In this document: positions 54,401 through 59,064 of the stretch, one piece after another | Position numbering within the stretch: the stretch's first letter is position 1 | Layout: every line of letters begins with the position of its first letter | Source: Panopea generosa | Lineage: Eukaryota > Mollusca > Bivalvia > Adapedonta > Hiatellidae | NCBI GenBank assembly: GCA_029582155.1 | Contig: CM055907.1 | Span: 12,246,133 to 12,310,132 of the forward strand | Length of the DNA stretch: 64,000 bases | Direction: 5' to 3' | Made by a program: the position numbers and the translations under genes | The notes under the pieces: generated by a model | What the model was told of the DNA's origin: nothing | What the model saw: the letters and a program-made list of their open reading frames with translations, nothing else | Database searches by the model: none

Positions 54401-56484
54401 AATGCTTTCAGAGCAAATTAACCTGCATTAAACAACAACCTGTCTTAAAAGGCCACTTTTGCTCCTTCTCTTGACTGACTGCTTAAGACAGGTTTGACTA
54501 TATATCAATACCTGTAGAATAGTCAAACACATGGACAAGGAGTATGAAATCTAGTCTGTGTACAACTAGTCAGTAACGCATCTGAATATCAATCCAGGGG
54601 TAGTGAGTTTGAATCCCCACACGGTCACAGTCTTCGTGATGATTGCATTATATATAAAACATTGCATCTCATTGTCATTCATCTCTCACCGCTGATTCAT
54701 GTAGGAAAGTTACCAAGTACTTATGGAGATACATGTGCTCAAGTACTGGTTTACCTTCCAGGATCCCAGGAAAGATTGGTTGGGTGAACTGATCATCTGT
54801 TAGCACTTGGTGGCATAAAAACTTATGCTAAATATCCAAAGAATCACAAACTGCGTACTTGATACTACTTCATATATAACAGTTTGTATCCTATAGCACA
54901 CTGGAAAAAACTTTGCTATCCTGAACCTCTTGAAAAAACCTTATAGGACCTTTATCCATTACTGAGTTAAATAAATGTGAAATATTGAATGTGCTGAAAA
55001 GAAGCAAGTTGATATATTTCATACTGCACATGTAATCGATCTAAACCCAGGTAGTGACAAAGTGAAACAGTTAGTACTTTTTAAACGCTACTAGTACTAC
55101 TATAATTATGAGAGTGCTCCTGGGCAGCGTGGTCTATAGGTGCTGTCTCAAGATCACTTACCTCTGACAGCGAAGGTCAAAGGTTCAAGTCCCGCTCTCT
55201 CCAAAAAAGTTTGCTAATTACTTGCTGAAGGATGGTGGTTCTACTCGTATTCATTCGAAGGTTTTCATCCACCAATGAAAATGGATATGAACGTATAACC
55301 TGAAATGTGGTGAACCCCAGTTTCAACAAAAAAAAAAAAAGTTTTATATTATGAACTCTTGTTGACAGTTAACATCCCATTGTGTTACGCAGGGTTGACT
55401 TTAGTAAATGTTACTTTTTTTTATATTGACCTTTGTTAAGTTTTATCAAGCCTTTTAAAAAGTATTAACTGTTTCTGGATGAATTTTATTAAATATAATA
55501 AACATGCTATCCTGAAAATTTTACCTCAGTTGGTCCAGGCTATTCCAAGGGGGGGGGGGGGGGGGGGGGGGGGATGCAAAAACAGTAAATGTATAGCCTC
55601 CAAGTTTACATAAGGGAGTAAATGGTTCATTTGGTATTTTTGGATGTTTCTTGATTTATAAAAAAAGAAAAAAACATGGAGGAGGGGAAGATGTCTTTTA
55701 GGGAGAGGTATGAATTTTATGGCATAACTATATATAAACTTTTATCTTATGTGGCTCTATATTAAAGACTGGTTTGGATACATATTATTACTCTTATATA
55801 TCCACAAGGCCAGGCCAGGTCAGATCAGCCGATGGCACGTCTGACTACCAATCCAGGTGTCATCCCTGCCCGGCCGCAGTCTCTGATATGATTAATATAC
55901 AACATTGCTCTTATTGTTGTATGTCTCTCACTGCTGATTCAAGTGGAGAAGTTATCAGTTATTTGCATAGATGAGTGTGTTCGAGTTCTGGTTAACCTAT
56001 CAGGGTCCCAGGAAAGAGTAGTTATGATAGTTGAACATCTGTTAGCCCTCGATGACATAAAAAAAGATTCTTAATGTTCAAGCTAGACCGTATTTGCTCA
56101 GCTGGTAGCGCTTCTGACTATCAATCCAGAGGTCGTGAGTTTGAATCCCTGACCGGCAACAATCTCTGTGATGATTGATATATATGACATTATGTCTCAT
56201 TATCATTTGTATCTCACCACTGATTCAAGTGGGAAAGTTATCAGTAATTTGCAGAGATGGGGGTGTGCTCGAGTACTTGTTAACCTTTCAGGATCCCAGG
56301 AAACAGTGATTAGATTAACTGATCGTCTGTTAGCTCTCGATTGCATATAAATTACTAAATATTCAAATGAAACAAACAAACATTTATATTCACCTGTAAT
56401 CTCAATTCTACCTTTATATTTCAGTCTACAGCACAGCAATACTCTGCGGTACCAAAGACAGGAGCGACAAACCCCTTCTTGTGA
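12727..56484 (+). CDS. AGFG1: ArfGAP domain and FG-repeat protein (AGFG1/AGFG2 orthologue), eleven coding exons
   Basis: Join 12727-12890, 22860-22953, 25127-25381, 32085-32906, 37178-37361, 38400-38468, 39066-39245, 42570-42824, 45306-45344, 51657-52333, 56425-56484: 2799 bp, 932 aa. All ten introns are GT-AG and every phase closes. Order: ArfGAP zinc finger (C28-x2-C31-x16-C48-x2-C51, finger Arg R56), KPLKSLLGE linker, 15-aa GDLF repeats (172-445), MDLLGDLGNDPF, GGDKYSNLTDLF, Trp-rich block, seven NPF motifs, FG repeats (688-913) and C-terminal TNPFL. Human AGFG1 shares the finger (CFDC..RGPTY.NMT.GS), KPLKSLLG, DLLSDLG, DKYAAL, FG/NPF region and the NPFL end. Known role: adaptor at clathrin-coated pits binding EPS15-type EH domains through NPF and handling VAMP7; also nucleoporin-like FG repeats. 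One AGFG in invertebrates usually corresponds to both vertebrate paralogues, so AGFG1 versus AGFG2 is not decided. Much longer than human because of exons 4, 8 and 10. Confidence 0.9.
14947..15143. mobile_element. MITE family D, copy 1
   Basis: Outer inverted ends AGGCCATCCTTAAAAA / TTTTTAAAGATGGCCT, inner inverted GTTTGCAGTGCTCCTACC / GTCGGAGCACAGCAAAC. A second, more decayed copy is at 42990-43235. Confidence 0.75.
15620..16250. repeat. Dispersed repeat with degenerate internal duplication
   Basis: Contains repeated CTCAAAGGTCAAGGTCA and CATATTTTGTAAACCACTTGACAGATTTTGAAATA modules spaced ~180 bp. A related segment lies at 51150-51420. Type unclear; no coding capacity. Confidence 0.6.
16358..16495 (+). 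pseudogene. Possible BED-finger fragment of a hAT-type transposase
   Basis: A 45-codon open frame contains KSVVWKIFEF, resembling the start of a BED zinc finger (S.VW..F), but the expected CxxC and HxxxH residues do not follow before the TAA. About 110 bp downstream, sequence ending near 16608 (TTTCGAACCGATGTCCCATC) resembles a hAT element end. A broken remnant if real; weak evidence. Confidence 0.25.
17730..17765. repeat. C homopolymer followed by A run
   Basis: About 25 consecutive C after CCACTCCCA, then poly-A. Length unreliable in any assembly. Confidence 0.85.
18555..18733 (+). mobile_element. MITE family B, copy 1
   Basis: Flanked by TA; ends CAGTAAAACCTGTATAAGCG and AGACAGGTTTGACTG, an imperfect TIR of Tc1/mariner-pogo type with TA target. 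Body contains CAGCCACATTTGTTATTTCC and ACTTTTGCTCCTTCCCTTGA. Other copies at 22431, 25411, 50412, 54324 and 58442. Confidence 0.8.
19130..19270. repeat. Dispersed repeat shared with 63815-63930
   Basis: Both segments share a GYAAGAATAG..CYGC.RATCTCTG core and a TTCAYTATTGTGGTTA segment in the same order. The 139-aa open frame here is a chance read-through of this repeat. Confidence 0.5.
19540..19590. repeat. CATT tetranucleotide microsatellite
   Basis: Interrupted (CATT)n/(ATTC)n from about 19555 to 19590. Confidence 0.8.
19963..20140 (+). mobile_element. SINE family D (tRNA-derived), copy
   Basis: tRNA-like head GCCAAGTAGTCTGAGACGCT ... CATGTCCCGCTCGATCCAAA, then the family body GTGAGAAATTTTGCCAGTTTC, GGAAGGTGGTTTTACTC and TTCTACCATTAAAAC. 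The long gap between box A and box B suggests a Leu/Ser-type tRNA ancestor. Confidence 0.75.
20270..20542. mobile_element. Palindromic MITE family A, copy 2
   Basis: TTAA-CGCTTTACTCCATAGATA ... ATGAAGTAAAGGG-TTAA with the shared internal palindrome (GAAAACAGTGCAGGAAG / CTGCACTGTTTTCC). Confidence 0.85.
21281..22163. mobile_element. ~880-bp element with TGTCTCGCCG inverted ends and internal tandem repeat
   Basis: Ends TGTCTCGCCG (21281-21290) and CGGCGAGACA (22154-22163) are perfect inverses. Inside, a ~180-bp unit is duplicated (21779-21915 and 21962-22095; shared CAGGGTGTTAGTTGTAACTA). Architecture recalls pearl-type elements with core repeats, but the class is uncertain. Confidence 0.6.
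22431..22823 (+). mobile_element. MITE family B interrupted by a family A MITE
   Basis: Left part 22431-22556 and right part 22770-22823 together make one family B copy. The family A MITE (22553-22769) is inserted exactly at the TTAA of CCTGTCTTAAAAGGCCACTT, the uninterrupted form seen in the copies at 25411 and 54324. Confidence 0.9.
22553..22769. mobile_element. Palindromic MITE family A, copy 3 (nested)
   Basis: TTAA-CCCTTTACTCCATAGATA to ATGAAGTAAAGGG-TTAA, with TTAA duplicated at both edges relative to the empty site in sister family B copies. Shorter than copies 1 and 2, lacking part of the palindrome arm. Confidence 0.92.
22860..22953 (+). CDS. AGFG1: AGFG exon 2: ArfGAP core
   Basis: Acceptor TTTCAG at 22854-22859. 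Encodes RGLNPPNRVKSISMASFT then PEEMDFIKCHGND, nearly identical to the vertebrate RGLNPPHRVKSISM block. Donor GTAAGT at 22954, phase 0. Too short to stand out as an open frame but unambiguous by homology. It lies only ~40 bp downstream of a transposon insertion (22431-22823). Confidence 0.93.
23490..23825 (+). mobile_element. SINE family E (tRNA-derived)
   Basis: tRNA-like head GGTAGGGCGTCTGCCTCACA ... GGGTTAGATCCTCGGCCGAG, then body CTCGCTTGGTACTCGGCATT and TTCTAGGTCTAGTCAGCCTG. An inverted copy is at 29374-29640. Confidence 0.7.
24066..24515. mobile_element. Inverted pair of SINE family F copies
   Basis: Minus-strand copy 24066-24265 (GCAGTGGCAGAGGATCAAAC, GCTCTACCACTGGACCA) and plus-strand copy 24345-24515 (GTTCGATCCTCTGTCTTGGC, TTTCACAATCATTGTAAAAT). 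Between them (24308-24345) lies a short SINE D fragment (GCCAGTTACATGTGGGAGGA). Confidence 0.7.
24541..24616 (+). repeat. Dispersed repeat shared with 59888-59968
   Basis: Both contain CCAGATGTTACCA, GTTTATTKGATC and TTTATATTGTACAGTTCAAA in the same order. Origin unknown. Confidence 0.65.
25127..25381 (+). CDS. AGFG1: AGFG exon 3: end of ArfGAP domain and linker
   Basis: Residues 87-171. Acceptor TTTTACAG at 25119-25126. Encodes FCRKVWLGLYDNR, KVKDFMAQKYERKRYYV (vertebrate KVKEFLQEKYEKKRWYV) and KPLKSLLGENAPRLH (vertebrate KPLKSLLGDSAPTLH). Donor GTATGG at 25382, phase 0. A family B MITE begins 29 bp downstream. Confidence 0.93.
25411..25580 (+). mobile_element. MITE family B, copy 3
   Basis: Flanked by TA on both sides; ends CAGTCAAACATGTATAAGTG and AGACAGGTTTAACTG. 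Contains the empty TTAA site CCTGTCTTAAAAGGCC. Confidence 0.85.
25622..25790 (+). mobile_element. SINE family C (tRNA-derived), 3'-truncated
   Basis: GGGCCCAGTTAGCTCAGTTG (box A), degraded box B, then CATCTCTCACTGCTAATTCA and AAAGTTATCAGTTACC. Confidence 0.75.
26465..26624 (-). mobile_element. Core-less pearl/Helentron-like element
   Basis: Reverse orientation. Read on the minus strand: TTTGTCAGAGGACAACTAAG, CTCGCCTATGGGATAAAACT, then directly GATGCTGATGCCGGGGCCAT, AGCAATAGCTCT. Same ends as the array element at 9608-11825, but with no ~165-bp core units. Confidence 0.75.
27696..28464. mobile_element. ~770-bp TIR element with TA flanks
   Basis: Left TA-CACTCGGGCCCCAATATAAT and right (inverted) TA-CACTCAAGTCCCGATTAA, both continuing into ATGCGGT-like sequence. 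Consistent with a Tc1/mariner-like non-autonomous element. No transposase frame. Confidence 0.6.
28867..29160 (+). mobile_element. SINE family C copy
   Basis: AAGCCCAGTTAGCTCAGTCA, box-B-like TTTTAAATCCCCACC, CATCTCTCACTGCTGATTCA, GTTAACCTTCCAGGATCCCA, ending in AAAATGACACTTAATATTCA. Confidence 0.8.
29374..29640 (-). mobile_element. SINE family E, inverted copy
   Basis: Reads AGACCTAGAACTATCCTCTA, CTGAGTGCCATGCGAGGAAG and GGTGATCGAACCCACAACC, the reverse complement of the family E body and box B at 23490. Confidence 0.65.
30056..31010. mobile_element. ~955-bp hAT-like non-autonomous element
   Basis: Perfect 16-bp inverted ends CAGGCCTTCTAAAATT / AATTTTAGAAGGCCTG, each flanked by ATATATAT (8 bp, as hAT target duplications are, but simple sequence). 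No open transposase frame. A diverged right half lies at 33255-33412. Confidence 0.7.
31318..31600 (+). mobile_element. SINE family C copy
   Basis: CCGGTTAGCTCAGTTGGTAG (box A), TAACTTTGAATCCCTGCCCG (box B), then the family body through CCCTCAATGGCATAAAAACA. One of the better-preserved heads in the window. Confidence 0.85.
32085..32906 (+). CDS. AGFG1: AGFG exon 4: tandem GDLF-repeat exon
   Basis: Residues 172-445, 274 codons, phase 0 at both ends, acceptor TATTAG with a weak pyrimidine tract, donor GTATTG. Encodes eleven regular 15-aa units of the type AQGNSSTTNAQGDLF, plus three variants of 18, 20 and 19 residues that end DIF, NPF and NPF, bounded by EETAQDDFFSKIATGDVF and QEDFFANVATEE. 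At the DNA level this is a 45-bp minisatellite. The units repeat D-[LI/V]-F and NPF peptides typical of clathrin-adaptor and EH-domain ligands. No counterpart lies at this position in human AGFG1, where the linker runs almost straight into DLLSDLG. All other frames, including a 210-aa reverse frame, are open only because 45 is divisible by three. Splicing is inferred from phase and sites, not shown by transcripts. Confidence 0.82.
32158..32730. repeat. 45-bp coding minisatellite within AGFG exon 4
   Basis: Units run TTTTTGCTCAAGGAAACAGT + TCTACTACAAATGCTCAAGGGGATC with very few substitutions, most in the ACT/AAT/CAA codons (T to P, T to I, AQ to AV/AH/FV). Low divergence implies recent or ongoing unit turnover. 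Copy number is likely polymorphic. Confidence 0.9.
33255..33412. mobile_element. Diverged right-end fragment of the 30056 element
   Basis: Shares ATTAAAATGTACARATT, AGTGTGATTCTTAYGGT and TGCATTTTSRAATTTTAGAA with the right part of 30056-31010. Confidence 0.6.
34871..35070. mobile_element. Palindromic MITE family A, copy 4
   Basis: TTAA-CCCTTTACTCCATTGATA to ATGAAGTAAAGGG-TTAA. One palindrome arm is partly deleted (CAGATTGCACTGTTTTCC). Confidence 0.88.
35097..36240. repeat. Degenerate ~115-bp tandem repeats
   Basis: About nine units with TTTCTCAGAAACTGTTTG, AGTTATGTAATGGGTAG and GATGACCTTGACCTCTACA in constant order and variable spacing. Old, diverged array of unknown origin. Confidence 0.7.
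36389..36790. mobile_element. Two SINE family D copies head to head
   Basis: Minus copy 36389-36596 and plus copy ~36597-36790 abut at their tRNA-like heads (GAGATGGCGCCTTAGACCAC | GAGATCTCAAGATCACTTAC), giving arms of ~190 bp. Confidence 0.85.
37178..37361 (+). CDS. AGFG1: AGFG exon 5: Pro/Ser-rich linker with DLLGDLG motif
   Basis: Residues 446-507. Acceptor CTGTTTCAG. Encodes PKAPVAATPPP, a Ser-rich stretch, then MDLLGDLGNDPFASSAPQ, the clear match to human FDLLSDLGSDIFAAPAPQ. Donor GTAAGT at 37362, phase 1. NDPF may act as an AP-2 type DPF motif (inference). Confidence 0.9.
37362..38399 (+). other. AGFG intron 5
   Basis: Contains an inverted SINE D fragment at 37490-37590 (GTAGAACCACCGTCCTTCCT). 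Nothing else recognised. Confidence 0.65.
38400..38468 (+). CDS. AGFG1: AGFG exon 6: FADFGNFG exon
   Basis: Residues 507-530, 69 bp. Acceptor TATCCGCAG at 38391-38399, donor GTAAGT at 38469. Encodes GFADFGNFGSTANTQPPAFP, matching the FANF/ADFANFDAFG repeats of vertebrate AGFG. Phase 1 at both ends, so skipping it would keep the frame. Confidence 0.88.
38469..39065 (+). other. AGFG intron 6
   Basis: A dispersed repeat (TCAAATTTTACAGGAGTTAT, 38655-38750, related to 52850-53400) and a short SINE 3' fragment (TGAACTTTCTTCGCAATCGA, ~38990-39030, related to 47697-47890). Confidence 0.6.
39066..39245 (+). CDS. AGFG1: AGFG exon 7: DKY block
   Basis: Residues 530-590. Acceptor TTTTTCCAG, donor GTAAAG at 39246, phase 1 at both ends. 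Contains GGDKYSNLTDLFSIPAPD, corresponding to the DKYAALANLDNIFS motif that occurs in human AGFG1. A family C MITE starts ~25 bp after the donor. Confidence 0.9.
39271..39480. mobile_element. MITE family C copy
   Basis: TTAGGCCATTATAAATTAAT + TGCTAGATTATCGTCC on the left, inverted GATGATAATCTAGCAATTAA + TTTATTATGGCCTTA on the right. The centre has been rearranged into G-rich and T-rich tracts. Confidence 0.85.
39502..39733. mobile_element. MITE family E copy
   Basis: Inverted ends CCCAGTTTCACTTAACATCT / AGATGTTTAGTGAAACTGGC, continuing as CAACTCGAGATTTTCCTCAA / TTGAGGAAAATCTCAGCTTG. An interrupted copy lies at 42863-43505. Confidence 0.8.
39735..41456. repeat. 69-bp minisatellite, about 25 units
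   Basis: Unit: ACCCCTTGTCCTCTTGTAAA, ATACTCGTAGTGTCCTATGA, GGCGAACTAGGTCGTTATCA, ATCAAWCTG. Units differ at few sites. Because 69 is divisible by three, the minus strand shows stop-free frames of 184 and 249 codons that merely repeat one 23-residue unit; they are not a gene. Confidence 0.93.
41576..42425. repeat. ~21-bp minisatellite, about 40 units
   Basis: Unit AACACATACAAGTAACTTTK + RR, with two alternating variants (TTTTAA- and TTTGGGA/TTTGAGA-) and occasional GTTGAGTCACTTTGCAA interruptions every ~250 bp, indicating a higher-order repeat. Confidence 0.9.
42570..42824 (+). CDS. AGFG1: AGFG exon 8: Trp/Gly/Ser-rich exon
   Basis: Residues 590-675. Acceptor TTCATTTAG, donor GTAAGT at 42825, phase 1 at both ends, 255 bp. 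A low-complexity segment with six evenly spread tryptophans in GW/NW/SW contexts: GWSST, GWNST, GINWGGE, GINWNSS, GMSWGGG, SSWANSS. I know of no equivalent in vertebrate AGFG. The reverse strand is also open by composition, but only this strand has matching splice phases. Confidence 0.87.
42863..43505. mobile_element. MITE family E split by a family D and a family C MITE
   Basis: Left E end CCCAGTTTCACTTAACATTT at 42863, right E end TCAGCTTGAGATGTTTGGTG near 43470-43490. Inside are family D (42990-43235, GTTTGCCGTGCTCCTACC / CAGAGCAGAGCAAAC) and a family C 5' half (43259-43440, TTAGGCCATTATAAATTAAT). Confidence 0.65.
43935..44134. mobile_element. Possible small TIR element
   Basis: Left ACAGTAGTACAGATGGCTCG and right (inverted) ACAGCAGAACTACATTGACTC, with internal GGCTCGAACC/GTTTGAG motifs. 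Ends are imperfect. Confidence 0.35.
44883..45120 (-). mobile_element. SINE family C, inverted copy
   Basis: Reads TCCTGGAAGGTTAACCAGTA through GCAAGTAACTGATAACTTCC to GAGCTAACTGGGCCCGACTT, the reverse complement of the family head. Confidence 0.8.
45306..45344 (+). CDS. AGFG1: AGFG exon 9: 39-bp NPF microexon
   Basis: Residues 675-688. Acceptor GCCACCCTAG, donor GTAAAT at 45345, phase 1 at both ends. Encodes LGAPGNPFVQQN with one NPF motif. Frame-neutral if skipped, so it could be regulated by alternative splicing. Identified by phase, splice sites and NPF. Confidence 0.8.
46335..46560 (+). mobile_element. SINE family D copy
   Basis: GGTCGAGTGGTTTAAGTCGC head, GTGAGAAAGTTTGTTGGTTA and ACCAATAAAACTAGATATGC body, ending GAAATTTGTTGAAAATAAAA. 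Confidence 0.8.
47697..47890 (+). mobile_element. tRNA-derived SINE related to family F
   Basis: GCGGGGTGGTAATGTAGTTG (box A-like), GCTGGTTTGATCCCAGGCTC (box B-like), CCAGTACTGGTTCTACCCAA, ending TTTCTTCGCAATCAAGCTAA. A SINE D copy starts immediately after it. Confidence 0.6.
47893..48120 (+). mobile_element. SINE family D copy
   Basis: GGTGGCCAAGTTGTGTAAGG head, GGTAGGTTCGAGTTCCGCTG box B, full body to ATATAGCCTGAAATGTGTTG. Confidence 0.85.
48354..48410. repeat. (TGAT)n microsatellite
   Basis: About fourteen uninterrupted TGAT units, abutting the inverted SINE C copy. Confidence 0.95.
48421..48730. mobile_element. SINE family C, inverted copy fused to a plus-strand 3' fragment
   Basis: The minus body (TTTATGCCATCAACAGATGA to GTGGGTATTCTAACTCACAA) runs straight into a plus-strand tail (CCTTCCAGGATCCTAG to ATGATGCTTAATATTCAAAC), so the two ends are inverted repeats. 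Confidence 0.75.
48954..49130. mobile_element. MITE family C copy
   Basis: TTAGGCCATACAATATTAAT + TGCTAGATTATCATCC / GATGAGAATCTAGCAATTAA + ATGGCCTAA. Confidence 0.85.
49343..49530. mobile_element. MITE family C copy
   Basis: GGGCCATAATCAATTAATTG / GAGAATCTAGCAATTAATGT + ATGGCCTTA, only ~210 bp from the previous copy and similar throughout. Confidence 0.85.
50250..50395 (+). mobile_element. SINE family D, internally deleted
   Basis: GGCCAAGTGGTCTGAGGCAC head joined after GGTCAAAGGTTCATTCTG to the 3' part TCTTCCTCCACCTATAAAAC; the middle is missing. Confidence 0.75.
50412..50547 (+). mobile_element. MITE family B, 3'-truncated
   Basis: CAGTCAGACCTGTGTAAGTG start, body to CTGTCTTAAAAGGCCACTTG, then the right end is lost. 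Confidence 0.8.
51150..51420. repeat. Dispersed repeat related to 15620-16250
   Basis: Shares CTGTCYGYCYAGTYTTGTYT, ATAACTTYCTCATGC, GGTACA and CCATATTTTGTAAATCACTTG in order. Confidence 0.6.
51657..52333 (+). CDS. AGFG1: AGFG exon 10: FG-repeat domain
   Basis: Residues 688-913. Acceptor TATTTTAAG, donor GTAGGT at 52334, phase 0 at the 3' end. Opens with SNPFGGG and ANPFGGQ, then about twenty FG dipeptides, mostly GFGQFG and QGFGQP, and ends STANPFM, the counterpart of human SSNPFM. Three 66-bp near-identical units encode AGFGQFGTPASQ.PAVSAG around 51880-52020. Reads on past the donor for some 40 codons into intron, which are not part of the protein. Confidence 0.92.
52850..53400. repeat. 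Degenerate ~150-bp repeats
   Basis: Three units with ATTTRTCAATGTCAGTCAAA, TTTTACAGSAGTTATGGCTC and TTAATTTTCTGTAAAAT; a single unit is at 38655-38750. Confidence 0.65.
53490..54130. repeat. Repeat with two ~310-bp internal copies
   Basis: TTTTCATTGAATCTTATCC, CAGTTATATAACCAAAAGAT, GCCCCCGCCACAGGGCTTAT and AAGGCCTAGACCTTAGATAT occur in order at 53580-53770 and again at 53900-54080. Edges ACTGGCCAAAGGCCAGCAGG and GGTCCTCTTGGGCCTTTTG suggest a defined element. Confidence 0.7.
54324..54500 (+). mobile_element. MITE family B copy
   Basis: CAGTCGAACCTGTATAAGCG to AGACAGGTTTGACTA; contains the uninterrupted CTGTCTTAAAAGGCCACTTT. Confidence 0.85.
54562..54840 (+). mobile_element. SINE family C copy
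   Basis: Degraded head CTAGTCAGTAACGCATCTGA, box B GTTTGAATCCCCACACGG, body to GGTGGCATAAAAACTTATGC. Confidence 0.8.
55115..55330 (+). mobile_element. SINE family D copy
   Basis: GGGCAGCGTGGTCTATAGGT head, GGTTCAAGTCCCGCTCTCTC box B, body to GAACGTATAACCTGAAATGT. Confidence 0.85.
55548..55573. repeat. G homopolymer
   Basis: About 24 G in a row after CCAAG. Length uncertain; could form G-quadruplexes in the AGFG transcript. Confidence 0.85.
55808..56375 (+). mobile_element. Two SINE family C copies in tandem
   Basis: First copy 55808-56075 (box A degraded, GTCATCCCTGCCCGGCCGCA), second 56087-56375 (ATTTGCTCAGCTGGTAGCGC, GAGTTTGAATCCCTGACCGG). They end ~50 bp before the exon 11 acceptor. Confidence 0.8.
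56425..56484 (+). CDS. AGFG1: AGFG exon 11: C-terminus TNPFL
   Basis: Residues 914-932. Acceptor TATATTTCAG at 56415-56424. Encodes STAQQYSAVPKTGATNPFL then TGA at 56482-56484. Human AGFG1 also ends STNPFL, which fixes both the exon and the stop. A SINE pair sits just upstream (55808-56375). Confidence 0.92.
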   Translation, partial: STAQQYSAVPKTGATNPFL

Positions 56485-56608
56485 TAGAGGAAGATCACCA
56501 TAACATGAACATTATTGTGTATACCGTGTGATATGTTCTCTGATCATATACGCAAGGTGCATACAGAGCTACTGTAACAAAATAATTTATTGTACACTCC
56601 AAAAATAG

Positions 56609-56614
56609 AATAAA
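56609..56614 (+). promoter_or_regulatory. Candidate AGFG poly(A) signal
   Basis: First AATAAA after the stop (125 bp downstream). Later AATAAA hexamers occur (for example near 59707 and 59818), so a longer 3' UTR is possible. Confidence 0.45.
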
Positions 56615-57005
56615 AGATTTAAAACTGCACTCGATATGTTGAAATTATGAAATGTTTTATAAAATAATTTTTTATAAAATTATGTAGTTTTGTTTTTAAA
56701 CAGGATCTGTAGATGGTCAGATTTAATAATTTAAATTACAAGAGCAAATAATTTAAATGTTACTCACCCTTTTACTGATGTAGGGGGTGCAGCAACAAGG
56801 TGCCTCCATTTGGTCCAAATATACTATGGTGGCAGAGTGGGACACTACAGAATGAATCATTTTAGCTTTAACCCGTCAATTGACCATATCACTGAAGATA
56901 TAGCAGAAATTTTGTGAAGTAAATTATAGTAGTTTGCATAATGCTAGATATCATGGAATGTGAATAAAGAAGTTGTGTAATATTTAATATAAATAAATTA
57001 GAGGA

Positions 57006-57618
57006 TACCGTATATTCCCTAATAAACGCCCCCACTCTAATAAACGCCCCTCCCCCCTTTTTCTGGATAATTAAAAAATAAAATGTGCCTTTCTAAATGA
57101 AATTTCCTTTAATCCAGATAAACTCACATTAAAATCGTAATACAAACTGAATACTAAACATAAATTTTAGTTCTGTACACTGTTGTCAAAGTATAAGAAT
57201 CAATGTCCAGGACTGTCATAATCCTTCTCGTCATCGTCACTTTTCACTTCATCAGCATTTCTGTACTCTATCCATGGTTAAAACGTGCTAACTGTGAAAG
57301 GTCACGCAGACATGATCAGCAGGAAATATTTATGACGTAATAGTGGTTGGCAAACATCAAAGGTGTCAAAACTGCGATCTGCAAAATGTTGAGAGCAAGA
57401 AATATCAACACGATACCGTAATTGATGTAAAGCGGGCTCTAGCATACCGTATAATTGTTTTTAACATGTTTCGAAAAAAGCGTGAGAATTGGAAGTTATC
57501 TATTTATAAAAATGAGAAAAAAAACAATGGGTTAAATTTGCTTTTTTTATCTATTATAAACGCCCCCACCTTGTAAAATGTAACGCCCCCGGGGGCGTTT
57601 ATTAGGGAATATACGGTA
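57006..57618. mobile_element. ~610-bp element with a 28-bp perfect TIR
   Basis: Left end TACCGTATATTCCCTAATAA + ACGCCCCC and its exact inverse at 57591-57618. A second inverted motif AATAAACGCCCC lies just inside each end. No transposase frame; non-autonomous DNA transposon of unassigned superfamily. Confidence 0.8.
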
Positions 57619-58441
57619 TGTTTTTTTTGGTTTGCTGCTAGTGTATTGTATATCAAAGCTGAGGTTTGGTAAGGGATCATTTATGAGCAGGATTTATGTT
57701 TTATATTTACAAATAGTTCTATACCTCAAAACGTGAATAACATTGATATAAACTTTATTATTTATTCTACATTTATTATACATATACGGCAACAGCTTTT
57801 ACAAGTCGTTGTTGGTTGAGAACATTGGGGACTATTCATCGGATGGGTGGTGGGTTGGGGGGGAGGGGGGGGGGAGGGGGTAAATTCAGTATGTGCATAA
57901 TGCAAGTAAAGTTTTTAAATTCAGTACTTGCTAAATGCAAGTGAAGTTTTTCAATATAATTGAAATTTCTGTCATTTGAATATTCTTACAAGTATGTTAT
58001 ATTTTAGAAAGAAAAAAACACACACTTAGATGGACAAAATCTTAGAATTGGACACAATATTTTGAAAATCAAAATTGAAAGTCTTGATGTCTGACCTATT
58101 TACATTCCTGAATATTCATGTGCAATATATTACTGTGTACTTTCTATTTAGGATGCCCTAAACTGTGACGAAAAATATCGCAAAATTTTCAGTTTTGTTG
58201 CAGTTTGAAGCTTTATATGTATAATATGATTAATTGGTTCGTTTAGAGTTTATTCAACATAAAAAATATAAAGAAGATACGTATATGTGTGTTATGTGTA
58301 ACCAAAGATGCATTCATGACAAATGCAAACAGTATTTGTTCATAGTTAAGCAATAGAAAATAGTGTAAAGCCTATAAAAAAAAAGCGAGTTATAATTTTG
58401 ATCCCTTATAACAGGTTTATCCACTTGTCAGATTACATGTA

Positions 58442-58600
58442 CCGTCAAAACTATAAGTGGTCGCCTGTCTTCAGCAGCCATATATGTTATTTACCATTTA
58501 TATGCTTTCAGAGCAAATTTACCTGTTTTGAACATTAACTTGTCTTAAAAGGCCACTTTTGCTTCTTCCTTTGACTGGCTGCTGAAGACAGATTTGACTG
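58442..58600 (+). mobile_element. MITE family B copy
   Basis: TA-CCGTCAAAACTATAAGTGGT to AGACAGATTTGACTG-TA; more diverged than the others. Confidence 0.8.
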
Positions 58601-59064
58601 TATATAATCGTCTTAACCCCCTCATATAACAGCCATAACAGCTGTAACAGCCATAACAAATGGGCCCAAATAGCTTGAAAAAAACTTAAATATGATCTCC
58701 TAGCTGACTCGATTCTGGTCTCACTACACTGTTGAATTTTGTTTTCTATAGCAGGAACGTATTTGCTCATAAAAAATTAACAATAGCTGGTGGGTGAGCC
58801 CGTTGTTATTTTAAAGACAGTCCTGTGACACCCTAAGGTGATTTTTTAAAAAAAAGTTTTCAAAAATACATCCATCAGTTAAATCCAATAAAAGTCTTTT
58901 TTTAACACAGGTGATATCACAACAAATTCTTCTTTTTGTGAAATTTCGAAAAGCATTTCACAGACTGAAAAATAACTTTTTTTATTTACCATTTAAAAGC
59001 TGTGCAATTGAAACATACTCTTTGTTTCAGCTCGCAAATTTTTGTTCCTAAACTTTAACTTGTG

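Larger units (their letters stand above)
52334..56424 (+). other. AGFG intron 10 and its contents
   Basis: Repeats at 52850-53400 and 53490-54130, MITE B (54324-54500), SINE C (54562-54840, 55808-56075, 56087-56375), SINE D (55115-55330) and a G run (55550-55573). Nothing recognised in 52340-52840. Confidence 0.65.
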
